This document shows positions 6,203 through 13,345 of a stretch of 25,250 bases of DNA, piece by piece. The notes beneath the pieces are model-generated. The model did not search any database. It had not been told where the DNA came from and worked only from the letters and a program-made list of their open reading frames with translations. The position numbers and the translations under genes were made by a program. The first letter of the stretch is position 1; every line of letters begins with the position of its first letter. The stretch lies in NCBI GenBank assembly GCA_964632135.1, contig CAZWEI010000011.1, forward strand, positions 1 to 25,250, written 5' to 3'. This DNA comes from JBFMAP01 sp964632135. Its GTDB lineage: Archaea; Micrarchaeota; Micrarchaeia; Burarchaeales; JBFMAP01.

Positions 6203-6892
6203 ATGCCCGCGTATTCGCGCGACTCCATCCTGTGCGACAGCAGCTCGCTCATCTCAATCACGGAGTCGTGTTTTCTTCCCATGCTGTCCGCGCTCAGGAT
6301 GCACATGCGCGGGGATTTCCTTCTTCCTGAGCGCGTGAGGTACGAGTGCATAGACCACCCGCTCAACCTCAAGGAGCACACGCTCGCGGCAGTGCGGATG
6401 AAGCAGGCGCTCAACGAGGGCGTTCTCGTGCCCGTGGAGAAAATCGACATCATCAAGCGAAGGGAAGATGTTCAGTGGCTCGCGAACAACTCCTTTTTCA
6501 TGGAGAGCAGGCCGCTCAAACTGATGCACGACGGCGAGTCAGAGATGCTCGCGCTCGCGCTCGAGTTGGGCGTGAGCAACATCCTGATAGACGAGCGTAC
6601 CACGCGCCTTCTCGCAGAGGACCCGTACGCGCTCCATTCACACATGGAATCCGAGTTCGGAAGAAAAATAGCGATAAACGAGAACTACCTGAAACAGTTC
6701 CGCGCGCTCACCTCGAACCTCAATATTTTCAGAAGCAGCGAACTGCTCGCTGTCGCGTACGAGCACGGGTTCTTCAAACCGTACAAGAATTTGGAAAGGC
6801 ACGCGCTCGAGGCCGCGCTCTACGGATTAAAATTCGCGGGCTGCGGAATAAGTTTCGACGAGATTGAGGAATACCTAAGAAGTTTGAGGTGA
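6203..6892 (+). CDS. PIN-domain protein (putative ribonuclease)
   Basis: A 229-residue protein with the layout of a PIN-domain nuclease. D12 is in the first strand (ILCDSSSLISI), E48 is in the second conserved block (VRYECIDH), D110-G-E112 starts the third block (LMHDGESEMLALALELG), and D130-E131 lies in the fourth strand (NILIDERTTRLL). These four acidic positions would bind the divalent metal for RNA cleavage. The C-terminal ~75 residues form an additional helical part. PIN proteins serve as toxins, in rRNA processing or RNA decay; no small antitoxin gene is adjacent, so a toxin-antitoxin role is not supported. A TATA-like AATAAATT at 6168-6175 about 30 bp upstream fits a leaderless start. 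It overlaps the convergent gene by 18 bp. Confidence 0.8.
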   Translation: MPAYSRDSILCDSSSLISITESCFLPMLSALRMHMRGDFLLPERVRYECIDHPLNLKEHTLAAVRMKQALNEGVLVPVEKIDIIKRREDVQWLANNSFFMESRPLKLMHDGESEMLALALELGVSNILIDERTTRLLAEDPYALHSHMESEFGRKIAINENYLKQFRALTSNLNIFRSSELLAVAYEHGFFKPYKNLERHALEAALYGLKFAGCGISFDEIEEYLRSLR

Positions 6893-7363
6893 ATACTCCT
6901 CACTTAATTTCTCGCTCTTTTTTTGCAATTTCGCAAGTTTATTTTTCAACTCGGCGGTATTTTCCTTCACGTACTTCGCCATGTCCAATACTATCCCTAC
7001 GGACTCCGGGTCCCCAATCTTTCTGCACGCCGATTCCAGCGGTTTTAGGACTTCAAGAATTCTGTTGCAGGTTTCAATCTCATCCTTCAGCGCCTCGCGC
7101 AGGGCCTTCGGACTGTTGCTCCTCTCCAAGGTTCCTCTTTCCCAAACGCACGTTTCAAGTTCGTTCATTTGCGATTTTAGCGCTTGCATGAATTCCTTGG
7201 CAGCTTCGTGAAACTCCCCATTTTGTAACTTTTTGATTCCATTTTGAACAATGCTCGTTGTCATTCCGCCAGTGAGAACCTCTTTCTCAACTCTGCGAAT
7301 TCTAACACGCGTCTTCTTATCTGTTACTTTTTTTATTTTTTCCACAGTCAAAACTTCAACCAT
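6875..7363 (-). CDS. Helical coiled-coil protein, unknown
   Basis: A 162-residue, highly charged protein. The first ~30 residues contain a basic strand-like stretch (KKVTDKKTRVRIRRVEKEVL). After it come helices with hydrophobic heptads: GIKKLQNGEFHEAAKEFMQA resembles a TPR-like helix pair, and the C-terminal LKNKLAKLQKKSEKLSEEY is a probable coiled coil. No enzyme motif is visible. The start at 7363 is supported by GGTGGGG just upstream. The promoter lies in the same TATTTAAACC element as the divergent ERCC4 nuclease gene, giving a leader of roughly 40 nt. The tail overlaps the PIN gene by 18 bp. Co-regulation with the nuclease is possible but unproven. Confidence 0.7.
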   Translation of the reverse strand: MVEVLTVEKIKKVTDKKTRVRIRRVEKEVLTGGMTTSIVQNGIKKLQNGEFHEAAKEFMQALKSQMNELETCVWERGTLERSNSPKALREALKDEIETCNRILEVLKPLESACRKIGDPESVGIVLDMAKYVKENTAELKNKLAKLQKKSEKLSEEYSPQTS

Positions 7364-7423
7364 AACCCCACCTATACCTATTACTCGCTCTCGGAGAATC
7401 AGTGTTATACTATCCCTTAACTT

Positions 7424-7434
7424 CTATTTAAACC
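7424..7434. promoter_or_regulatory. Bidirectional TATA element between helical protein and ERCC4 nuclease
   Basis: TATTTAAACC on the plus strand reads GGTTTAAATA on the minus strand; the TTTAAA core is palindromic. On plus it is about 35 bp from the TTG start at 7464. On minus it leaves a leader of about 40 nt for the gene starting at 7363. No other good TATA box lies in this 100-bp gap. Confidence 0.5.
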
Positions 7435-7463
7435 TTTTCTCACAAATTTTTCCCGGTGTCATT

Positions 7464-8156
7464 TTGGACGAACAGCGCGCGCTCACGGAATTCTCAGAAA
7501 AGAGCGAGCGCGAGCCTGACTCCGTGCTTATTTTCATGGATGAGCGCGAGGCACCGAGCGGCATAAAGAAAACGCTCGAGACGTTCGGCGCGCGCGTTGA
7601 TTTGCGCGTTCTCAACGTGGGCGATTTCATCCTTTCTGAGCGCGTTGTCGCGGAGAGGAAGACGCGCGCGGACTTCGAGAGTTCAATCGTTGACGGAAGG
7701 CTTTTCGCGCAGGCGAAAAATTTGATTGGGAATTTCGAGCGCGCGCTTCTTATTGTGGAGGGCGAGAGGTTCGAGGAGCGCGTCGCAAAGCCGGCGCTTC
7801 TGGGCGCGCTTGCGTCGCTGATTGCTGATTACGGAATTCCAATCTTTTTCACAAAAGATGAGGAGAAGACGGCAGAACTTCTTTTCGCAATCGCGAAGCG
7901 CGAGCAACTTGGCGAGAAGCGCGAGATAAGGCTGAAGGGAGACAAGCGCGCGCACGGGCTCGGGGCGCAGCAGCAGATGTTAATTGAATGCCTCCCGGGC
8001 GTTGGCCCGAAGCGCGCGAAATCCCTCCTCGCGCACTTCAAAACCGTAGAGAAGATAATAAACGCGGGCGAGCGCGAACTTCAGGAAGTCGAGGGAATCG
8101 GGAAGGAGACCGCGCGCGCGATAAGAAAAGTCCTCGCGAGCGAATACAAGGAGTGA
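7464..8156 (+). CDS. XPF/ERCC4-type structure-specific nuclease, stand-alone
   Basis: A 230-residue protein. An ERCC4 nuclease domain occupies about 20-150: D26-E-R28-E29, then VGDF with D54, then the hallmark E64-R65-K66 triad. A (HhH)2 domain covers the last ~55 residues (LPGVGPKRAKSLLAHF and VEGIGKETARAIRKVL). This is the nuclease half of archaeal Hef/XPF, which cuts forked or flap DNA as a dimer at stalled replication forks and in repair; no helicase domain is attached. Start: the open frame extends to 7251, but that part overlaps the divergent gene and precedes the TATA box at 7424-7434. TTG 7464 with GGTG at 7455-7458 is preferred. ATG 7536 would delete the first strand of the domain. 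The ACT-domain gene follows after 14 bp. Confidence 0.88.
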   Translation: MDEQRALTEFSEKSEREPDSVLIFMDEREAPSGIKKTLETFGARVDLRVLNVGDFILSERVVAERKTRADFESSIVDGRLFAQAKNLIGNFERALLIVEGERFEERVAKPALLGALASLIADYGIPIFFTKDEEKTAELLFAIAKREQLGEKREIRLKGDKRAHGLGAQQQMLIECLPGVGPKRAKSLLAHFKTVEKIINAGERELQEVEGIGKETARAIRKVLASEYKE

Positions 8157-8170
8157 AAAGAAGTGAAAAA

Positions 8171-8551
8171 ATGGAAGGAAAATTCTACGTCTGGAAAGGG
8201 AAATTCGCGGTCGCGAAAGCGAAAAAAGCGTTGCCAGGCGCGTTCGCAGTTATTAGAGACAAGAACGAGATTACAGTCATAATTGATGAGTCCAACGTTC
8301 GAGCGAAAACGAGCAAGGAAATAACCGAGGTCGAAAGGGATTGGAAAATCATCACGTTCGACATGGTTCTTCCTTTTGGGTTGGTTGGATTTCTTTCGAA
8401 AATTTCCAAGGCGCTCGCGGACGAGAAAATCAGCATTTTCGCGGTTTCCGCGTATTCGACAGACCACGTTTTAGTCAGGGAGAAAGACCTTCCGAAGGCG
8501 GTAAGGAAGCTCGAATCCCTCGGTTTTCGATTCCGTAAAGAAAAGGTATAA
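8171..8551 (+). CDS. ACT-domain protein
   Basis: A 126-residue protein. The second half (LPFGLVGFLSKISKALADEK, then ISIFAVSAYSTDHVLV) is the beta-alpha-beta-beta-alpha-beta pattern of an ACT domain of the small two-ACT type (COG3603/ACT_7-like). These proteins bind amino acids or other small ligands and regulate metabolism. The first half (FYVWKGKFAVAKAKKALPGAFAVI) resembles the degenerate N-terminal ACT half. The start at 8171 gives a product of the normal family length; upstream codons belong to the nuclease gene in another frame. Only 14 bp separate it from the nuclease stop, suggesting co-transcription. The ligand is unknown. Confidence 0.82.
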   Translation: MEGKFYVWKGKFAVAKAKKALPGAFAVIRDKNEITVIIDESNVRAKTSKEITEVERDWKIITFDMVLPFGLVGFLSKISKALADEKISIFAVSAYSTDHVLVREKDLPKAVRKLESLGFRFRKEKV

Positions 8552-8555
8552 AAAG
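8541..8555 (+). promoter_or_regulatory. BRE/TATA box over the end of the ACT gene
   Basis: AAAAGGTATAAAAAG, a strong BRE plus TATA box that overlaps the ACT gene stop codon (8549-8551). It predicts transcription from about 8575 and a leader of about 55 nt for the gene at 8631. Confidence 0.65.
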
Positions 8556-8630
8556 GTGTGAGAAGAATACTGAGCACCGAGTTTGTGGCGAGTTGAACGT
8601 ATTGATGAACAGTTTTGGAGGACTGATTAG

Positions 8631-9023
8631 TTGGCAGACGACAAAACAATTGAAATCATAAAGAGAAAGTTGCGCGAGTGGAAGGGCCAGACGATTAAAA
8701 AGGACATGCTCATCGAATTGCGAATCGCGATAAACAAGAAGAACGCGCCCTTCAGCAACGTGAGGAAATGGATAAGCGCGACGAGAAAGCAGATGGCTGC
8801 CGAGGAGAAGGCGAGCAAAAAGGCAACGAGCGCGCCGGGTGCACCATCGAACGTCGCACTAAGATCAACCATGCCCGTTCCACTGCCTCCTGCGCCCTCC
8901 GAGCGCGTGTATCTCCAGAACATCGGGTACGAGATAGCGGGCATAAGGCGCGCGCTCGAGAAGATGACGCAGCAGTTGGATGTAGTGGAAAAACAACTAG
9001 CGGCAGTAAAATCCCAGAAATAA
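8631..9023 (+). CDS. Small basic protein with C-terminal coiled coil, TTG start
   Basis: A 130-residue protein. Residues 1-62 are helical and basic (TIEIIKRKLREWKGQTIKKD, then FSNVRKWISATRKQMAAEEK). Residues about 63-88 are an Ala/Pro-rich linker (VPLPPAPSE). Residues about 90-130 form an amphipathic helix (IAGIRRALEKMTQQLDVVEK) likely to oligomerise. No family is recognised; nucleic-acid binding would fit the basic N-terminus. The start is TTG: GGAGG at 8617-8621 is 9 nt upstream, and a stop codon directly precedes it in frame, so no earlier start is possible. A strong TATA box at 8546-8555 drives it. A T-rich tract follows the stop. Confidence 0.75.
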   Translation: MADDKTIEIIKRKLREWKGQTIKKDMLIELRIAINKKNAPFSNVRKWISATRKQMAAEEKASKKATSAPGAPSNVALRSTMPVPLPPAPSERVYLQNIGYEIAGIRRALEKMTQQLDVVEKQLAAVKSQK

Positions 9024-9050
9024 TCCGAAGAAACAATCAGAAATAGCGTC

Positions 9051-9070
9051 TTGTTCTTTTTTATTCTTTT
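9051..9070 (+). terminator. T-rich terminator between convergent genes
   Basis: TTGTTCTTTTTTATTCTTTT begins 28 bp after the stop of the TTG-start gene. Oligo-T tracts of this kind terminate archaeal transcription without a hairpin. It overlaps the end of the convergent histone gene. Confidence 0.6.
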
Positions 9071-9261
9071 GCCAATTTTATGTCGCCGGCGGTCACCGTA
9101 ACTCTGTTCGAGTGCTTCGCTATCTTCGCAGCCTTTGCGGCGATTTTATTTCCTATCTCCTCGAGGACTTCCCCGAGAGCCTCTGCCGCGTCGTCGCTCA
9201 CCCGCTCGGCGCCCGCTTTTCTTATCAACCTGTCAATCGCGGCGGTCGGAAGTTCCCCCAT
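9061..9261 (-). CDS. Archaeal histone (HMf family)
   Basis: A 66-residue protein that is a single histone fold of the usual archaeal length with no tails. It begins MGELPTAAIDRLIRKAGAER (helix 1 and the first loop), continues with a long central helix (ALGEVLEEIGNKIAAKAAKI), and ends with the signature loop and helix RVTVTAGDIKLAKE. Such histones dimerise and wrap DNA into extended nucleosome-like particles. The start at 9261 is confirmed by alignment of the N-terminus to the family and by a strong BRE/TATA box at 9291-9304, which leaves a leader of roughly 10 nt. The gene stands alone. Confidence 0.97.
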   Translation of the reverse strand: MGELPTAAIDRLIRKAGAERVSDDAAEALGEVLEEIGNKIAAKAAKIAKHSNRVTVTAGDIKLAKE

Positions 9262-9290
9262 TTTCTCACGACTTCTATTTTTATCCCTCT

Positions 9291-9304
9291 TCTTATAAAC
9301 CTTT
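9291..9304 (-). promoter_or_regulatory. BRE/TATA box of the histone gene
   Basis: On the minus strand AAAGGTTTATAAGA, a good BRE and TATA box about 35 bp before the ATG at 9261. Confidence 0.7.
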
Positions 9305-9349
9305 CTGTTTTTGATTTTTTGAAAATAACGCGATAAGCAAATGTGATAG

Positions 9350-9359
9350 TTTTATATAT
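9350..9359 (+). promoter_or_regulatory. TATA box of the NHL-propeller operon
   Basis: TTTTATATAT; the expected transcription start is near 9382, leaving a leader of about 40 nt that contains GAGGAGGG (9406-9413), 8 nt before the ATG at 9422. Confidence 0.6.
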
Positions 9360-9421
9360 TGGTAAAATCCATCTATCACCGTAATAATACTGCGAACTGC
9401 AACGCGAGGAGGGATGGTGGG

Positions 9422-11563
9422 ATGCGAGACGTGCGACCGTTTTTATTTTCGCTGTTATTCGTTTTTGCTCTCGCGTGGACTGCGCGCGCGGCCATAACCG
9501 CGACCTATGTCGACAAGATCGACGGGACCGACCAGGGCGCGTGGAACAAATTCAGGTTTCCGTCCGACGTGCTGGTTTATGGCGGGAAACTCTACATTGT
9601 TGATTCCGGAAATTCGCGCGTGGAGGTATACAATGCGTCTGACAACAAATACATCCGGACCATCGGAGGAGTGGTCGGAAGCGAAAACGGCCAGTTCACG
9701 AACCCGATGTGCGTATACGTCGACGCAAGCGGCATCTACATTTCGGATACGCAAAACCACAGGATACAGATTTACGACATTGACGGGGGATACCTGAAGA
9801 CCCTCGGCGAGCACGGCGGCGGAGCCGAGTACACCCAGTTCTACAACCCGTGCGGGGTTTTCGTGATCGGGGACGAGATATACATCGCCGACACGTTCAA
9901 CGACAGGATACAGATTTTCAACCTGACCGAGAAGCGGTGGATCACGCATTTCGGAAGCCACGGTTCGCTCGACGGCCAGTTTTACCACCCAACCGGAATG
10001 CGGCTCGTGGACGATAGGATATACATCGCCGACACGCTGAACGACCGCATCCAGATATACGCGATAAATTTCACGCCAATCACGCGAGTCGGCTGGGGTT
10101 CCGGAAGCGCGCGCCTCGCGTCCCCCTGGAACCTGTGGGTCACGAGCGACCGCATATACGTCGCCGACTCGAGCAACAACAGGATAGCGGTATTCTCGGC
10201 AAAGAACTATTCGTTCATAGACGCCATAGGCGCCTATGGCGGCGAAAAAGGGCAGTTTGACTCCCCGCGGAGCGTGTTCGTTCAGGGAAGCAAAATGTAC
10301 GTCGCGGACAGAAACAACAACCGCGTGCAGATTTTCACCCTCACGGACACCGAACTTGCGAACGAGGCGGCGATGAAAAACGAGGCGGGCAGCGCGATTA
10401 CGAGCGCGAACGCGGCGATAAACAATCTCCGAAGCATGCTCAACACCGCGGGCGGGATAACAATACGCACGGACGACCTTTCGGTTCCGTCGCTGTCCGA
10501 GGCGCAGGCCGCGTATGATTCTGGCGATTACTCAACCGCGCTCAGCCTCGCGTTCTCTGTTTCGAACGACGCGGGCAACAAGAGCGCGCTCGCCGAATAC
10601 CGGGTTTACGACTGGATTACGAACCAGCGCGCATCACAGGAATTGAAACTCAACAGGGTGAAGTCCGCGCTCGCCTACTACAGCCTGAACGTGAGCCTCG
10701 GGCGCGCGGAACTGAAGATAAACGAAACGACGCTCGCGCTCGCGGCGAAAAACTACACCGGCGCGCTCACCGCCGTGCGCCAGCTCGAAAACGAAATAAC
10801 CGCGCTCGAGACGCCCCTACAGCCCGCGCGCGAGAACCTCGAGAGGGTGAAGTCCGCGCTTTCTTTCGAGGCGAGCACGCTGAATTCCGAGGTCTCGCGG
10901 ATGAACTCGCTCGTGGTCGATTACCACCAGCTTATGACCTTTGACGACATAACCTCGGCCATCTCGGACGCGCAGATTGCCCTCAAGGACGACGACATCC
11001 CCCTTGCGAACCTCTCGCTCACCCGCGCGAAGGAAAAGCTCGCGAGCGCGCAGGCTGCGCTGAACGCGAAAATGGCGCAGATTGACGACGCGAACAGCGC
11101 GCTCGTGGAGGCACGCGCGAGGATACAAAGCGCGGAAGCGCAGTCGTCAATTCTAATCTCGGTTAATCTTGACGAGGCGCGCTCGCTTGCGCGCGAGTCC
11201 GAGAGCACGGTCTACGCGGACCCTGCGCGCGCGAAGGAGCTCGCCGCCACGGCAAACAAGCTCGCGAGCTCCGAGGAGGCGCGCATAAACTCGATGAAAC
11301 CGGTCGTTTACGGGGGCCTTTTCGTCCTCATACTCATCATCGGCGGAGTCGCGTACTGGGCTTATCACATAGGCTACGGCTCTGGAAGAAAGGGAAGGCC
11401 GCCGCACCACCACTGGCACCGCGAGTCTCACGAGCACGCCGAGCACGAGCACCACGGCTCGCACGAGCACCACGAGCACTCGCCGCACGAATCACACGAA
11501 CATCACGCTCACCACGAACATGAAACTCGCGAATCACGCGAAGGCGGATTGGAGGGATTGTAA
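9422..11563 (+). CDS. NHL beta-propeller surface protein with TM helix and His-rich tail
   Basis: A 713-residue protein. A signal peptide (RPFLFSLLFVFALAWTARA) is followed by six NHL blades (about residues 30-312), each with a motif such as IYIADTFNDRIQIF or MYVADRNNNRVQIF and a GQF...P turn. A long helical region follows (about 315-620) with an internal repeat (RVKSALAYYSL and RVKSALSFEAS), then one membrane helix (about 628-652). The tail carries about 20 His in 46 residues (HEHHGSHEHHEHSPHE). By topology the propeller is outside and the His-rich tail is cytoplasmic. NHL propellers bind protein, glycan or RNA; His-rich tails bind Zn, Ni or Cu. Start: the frame is open to 9359, but GAGGAGGG at 9406-9413 and the signal peptide fix ATG 9422. 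The stop overlaps the next start (TAATG). Confidence 0.9.
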   Translation: MRDVRPFLFSLLFVFALAWTARAAITATYVDKIDGTDQGAWNKFRFPSDVLVYGGKLYIVDSGNSRVEVYNASDNKYIRTIGGVVGSENGQFTNPMCVYVDASGIYISDTQNHRIQIYDIDGGYLKTLGEHGGGAEYTQFYNPCGVFVIGDEIYIADTFNDRIQIFNLTEKRWITHFGSHGSLDGQFYHPTGMRLVDDRIYIADTLNDRIQIYAINFTPITRVGWGSGSARLASPWNLWVTSDRIYVADSSNNRIAVFSAKNYSFIDAIGAYGGEKGQFDSPRSVFVQGSKMYVADRNNNRVQIFTLTDTELANEAAMKNEAGSAITSANAAINNLRSMLNTAGGITIRTDDLSVPSLSEAQAAYDSGDYSTALSLAFSVSNDAGNKSALAEYRVYDWITNQRASQELKLNRVKSALAYYSLNVSLGRAELKINETTLALAAKNYTGALTAVRQLENEITALETPLQPARENLERVKSALSFEASTLNSEVSRMNSLVVDYHQLMTFDDITSAISDAQIALKDDDIPLANLSLTRAKEKLASAQAALNAKMAQIDDANSALVEARARIQSAEAQSSILISVNLDEARSLARESESTVYADPARAKELAATANKLASSEEARINSMKPVVYGGLFVLILIIGGVAYWAYHIGYGSGRKGRPPHHHWHRESHEHAEHEHHGSHEHHEHSPHESHEHHAHHEHETRESREGGLEGL

Positions 11564-12252
11564 TGGCAGTATATGAGGAAGACGCACCAAAACCAAAATC
11601 CGGAGTAGGGATTTTCAGCTCTCTTCCAAAAATGATTAAAACGATTTTCGCGGTCGGGGGCATTTTGTTCGGAGCTGCCGGAATCCTGGTCACCCTTTTC
11701 GCGTATCTCACGATTTCCCCGATGCTCGCCACGTTCGAGAACATGACCACGACGCAACTCGACAACGCGGTCTCGGGTTTGGGAAGCGCTGAAAGGAGTT
11801 TCGACAGCGTCTCCAGCACCGTGAGCACGCTCCCCGACATCACAGATAAGATGGCAAAACTTTTCACCGACCTCGCGCCCACAGTGGAAAATATGGGCTC
11901 CTCGCTCAACCTTCTCGCGGACGGGTTTGCAGCGTTTCCCTCCCAGGTTTCGATTCCCTCCTCAGCAATAAATTCGATACGCAACACGGCCACGCAACTT
12001 GGCGCGAACGCGAACCAATTAAGGGGGGCAGCGACCATTTTCTCGGACCTGAACGCGCAGATAAGCGGTATTGACAGCAACATAAAAAGCGCGAAGTCCA
12101 GCGTCACGAAGGCGAAGACAGGCCTCACGAACGCCAAGGCGCAGGTAAAACAGATTTTCAGCACGCTCGGAACCGCGTTCCTTCTCGTGAGCGCGCTCAT
12201 GTGTTTGATTTTCCTCGCGCTCATCTCTTATTCGGTGACGGCGTTCCTCTAG
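11563..12252 (+). CDS. Two-TM protein with helical external domain, coupled to the NHL protein
   Basis: A 229-residue protein. A short polar N-terminus (1-22) precedes TM1 (about 24-50), a Ser/Thr/Ala-rich, probably all-helical domain (about 55-200) and TM2 (about 204-228) at the very C-terminus. The middle domain has repeated heptad-like segments (LDNAVSGLGSAERSFDSVSS; IDSNIKSAKSSVTKAKTGLT) reminiscent of the ligand-binding or stalk regions of chemoreceptors, but no signalling domain is attached. The ATG overlaps the upstream stop by one base (TAATG), and GGAGGG at 11551-11556 is 6 nt upstream, so translation is coupled. It is very likely a partner of the NHL/His-tail protein in the same membrane. 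No family is recognised. Confidence 0.82.
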   Translation: MAVYEEDAPKPKSGVGIFSSLPKMIKTIFAVGGILFGAAGILVTLFAYLTISPMLATFENMTTTQLDNAVSGLGSAERSFDSVSSTVSTLPDITDKMAKLFTDLAPTVENMGSSLNLLADGFAAFPSQVSIPSSAINSIRNTATQLGANANQLRGAATIFSDLNAQISGIDSNIKSAKSSVTKAKTGLTNAKAQVKQIFSTLGTAFLLVSALMCLIFLALISYSVTAFL

Positions 12253-12257
12253 TTAGC

Positions 12258-12302
12258 GAGAATAAAATTAAAAAGAAACAGAAAAAGGAAAGGAGAAGAA
12301 AA
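12258..12302 (-). terminator. Pyrimidine-rich terminator on the minus strand
   Basis: On the minus strand this 45-base stretch is almost pure T/C with several T-runs (CTTTTTCTTCTCC...). It directly follows the stop of the minus-strand gene ending at 12305 and lies between two convergent genes. Confidence 0.5.
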
Positions 12303-12304
12303 AG

Positions 12305-12997
12305 TCAGGCTGCGCGCGCGAAGTTGAGTTGCACTTTTTTGGCTTTCTCACCCACTACAAATCTATTGCCCGTTACGTTACTCATCAGTATCGCGACCTT
12401 TTGTGCGCTGTCGCTCGGTGTGTTCAAACTTAGCGTGTCTTCCGGATTTTTGTTGAATCTGTCCGGATATGGCGTTAAGAATCCCTTCTTCTTCTGGGCA
12501 GGCTGCTCTCCAGGCTTTCCCGTCGGCGCAACTCCTTCGTTCTGCTTGCCTGATGTTTTTGCGCCGCTTTGTTTTTTCGTTCCAGTTAAAAGGCTCTTGG
12601 CTTTAAACACCCCTTCAGTAGCTTGTTTTCCAAAATCCAACGTGGTCGCTCCAGCAACACCAGCCTCCTTTGCGACATCAAGCGCTCCTCCGCCCACTTT
12701 GCTTCCAACTTTGTGCGCGCTATCTTTCAACTCTTGGCCTGTTTTATGTTTGATCAGGCCATTATAAGCAAAACTCGTGACAAGGGTTGTGGCTAACACA
12801 AGGGCGAAAGTGTACACTGCGCCGATAAAAATCGTATTTCCAGTCTTGAGCGTTTTTTGAACTGGTGGCACAATAATGCTCATCTGCCAGTCCGTCAATT
12901 CGTCACGCCACTTTCTCACAGGGCTATAGATCCATCCTAAAACTCCTTTAAAAGCTCTCCAGATAAAATTGCCTTTCCTCCCTTCCTCACCTTCCAT
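12305..12997 (-). CDS. Single-TM protein with Gly/Lys-rich tail, unknown
   Basis: A 230-residue protein. The N-terminus is basic and aromatic (GNFIWRAFKGVLGWIYSPVR). One clear membrane helix lies at about 55-78 (FIGAVYTFALVLATTLVTSF). The C-terminal ~150 residues are polar: a helical Gly/Ala part (KVGSKVGGGALDVAKEAGVA), a low-complexity Lys/Gly/Gln linker (about 140-170), and a short ordered end (VAILMSNVTGNRFVVGEKAK). No catalytic motif is visible. The start at 12997 has GAGGTGGG just upstream. A perfect 16-bp palindrome lies 15 nt before the start codon. Codon use is AT-richer with few GCG/CGC codons, unlike the flanking genes. It could be a lineage-specific envelope protein. Confidence 0.7.
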   Translation of the reverse strand: MEGEEGRKGNFIWRAFKGVLGWIYSPVRKWRDELTDWQMSIIVPPVQKTLKTGNTIFIGAVYTFALVLATTLVTSFAYNGLIKHKTGQELKDSAHKVGSKVGGGALDVAKEAGVAGATTLDFGKQATEGVFKAKSLLTGTKKQSGAKTSGKQNEGVAPTGKPGEQPAQKKKGFLTPYPDRFNKNPEDTLSLNTPSDSAQKVAILMSNVTGNRFVVGEKAKKVQLNFARAA

Positions 12998-13011
12998 CTT
13001 CCCACCTCTCC

Positions 13012-13027
13012 ACAGAATTTATTCTGT
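13012..13027. promoter_or_regulatory. Perfect 16-bp palindrome upstream of the 12997 gene
   Basis: ACAGAAT-TT-ATTCTGT. With a TATA-like run at about 13040-13049 the minus-strand transcript would start within or next to it. That position suggests an operator, or alternatively a hairpin at the 5' end of the mRNA. Confidence 0.5.
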
Positions 13028-13206
13028 AATTATTCCGTTAATTTTACATTTTCCTAAATTTTCCCTCCGTGACTCCGTGAATTTCAGAATTAGTAATCCG
13101 TTTTCCCGTAGCATTTTATTAACACTTGCGCCCGAAATCGAATAAAACGGTCAGAAAATGACCAAAATTGGTTACAAGTTTAATAAATGCTTCGCGCGCG
13201 CAGAAA

Positions 13207-13281
13207 CGCTCATTAACGGCGCGCGGGAGAAATTTAATCGAGCGAAGGTTGTCTTCGCGAGATATTTCGCTCGAATGAGCG
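13207..13281 (+). ncRNA. Candidate structured leader or small RNA upstream of pdxS
   Basis: Two perfect 8-bp inverted repeats are nested: CGCTCATT (13207-13214) with AATGAGCG (13274-13281), and CGAGCGAA (13239-13246) with TTCGCTCG (13266-13273). The 3' arms are contiguous, so the two helices would stack, with a 24-nt bulge on the 5' side. A TATA-like element at 13179-13189 predicts transcription from close to 13207-13215. It is about 90 nt upstream of pdxS, which has its own TATA box, so it may be an independent small RNA or a long leader. It matches no known riboswitch class that I recognise. Confidence 0.35.
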
Positions 13282-13335
13282 GATACCTTGCGCTTGCGCA
13301 GCGTGCGAGCGAAGCGAGCGTGCTTTTCGAGCGAA

Positions 13336-13345
13336 TTTATATATT
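13336..13345 (+). promoter_or_regulatory. TATA box of pdxS
   Basis: TTTATATATT, centred about 28 bp before the ATG at 13369. A leaderless transcript is likely because no ribosome binding site precedes the start. Confidence 0.6.

Noticed and set aside
6203..7363. PIN protein and neighbouring helical protein as a toxin-antitoxin pair
   Set aside because: The genes are convergent with overlapping tails, whereas PIN toxin-antitoxin modules are co-directional with the small antitoxin gene first.
8565..8630. C/D-box-like elements (CTGA at 8570, TGATGA at 8603, CTGA at 8623) in the leader before the TTG-start gene
   Set aside because: The spacing between TGATGA and the following CTGA would allow one guide, but no proper first C box is present (GTGTGAG only), and the segment overlaps the ribosome binding site. 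Chance matches to such short boxes are common.
11337..12224. 295-codon minus-strand open frame opposite the NHL/two-TM pair
   Set aside because: It crosses two well-supported genes and has no promoter or ribosome binding site; it is a shadow of their codon bias.
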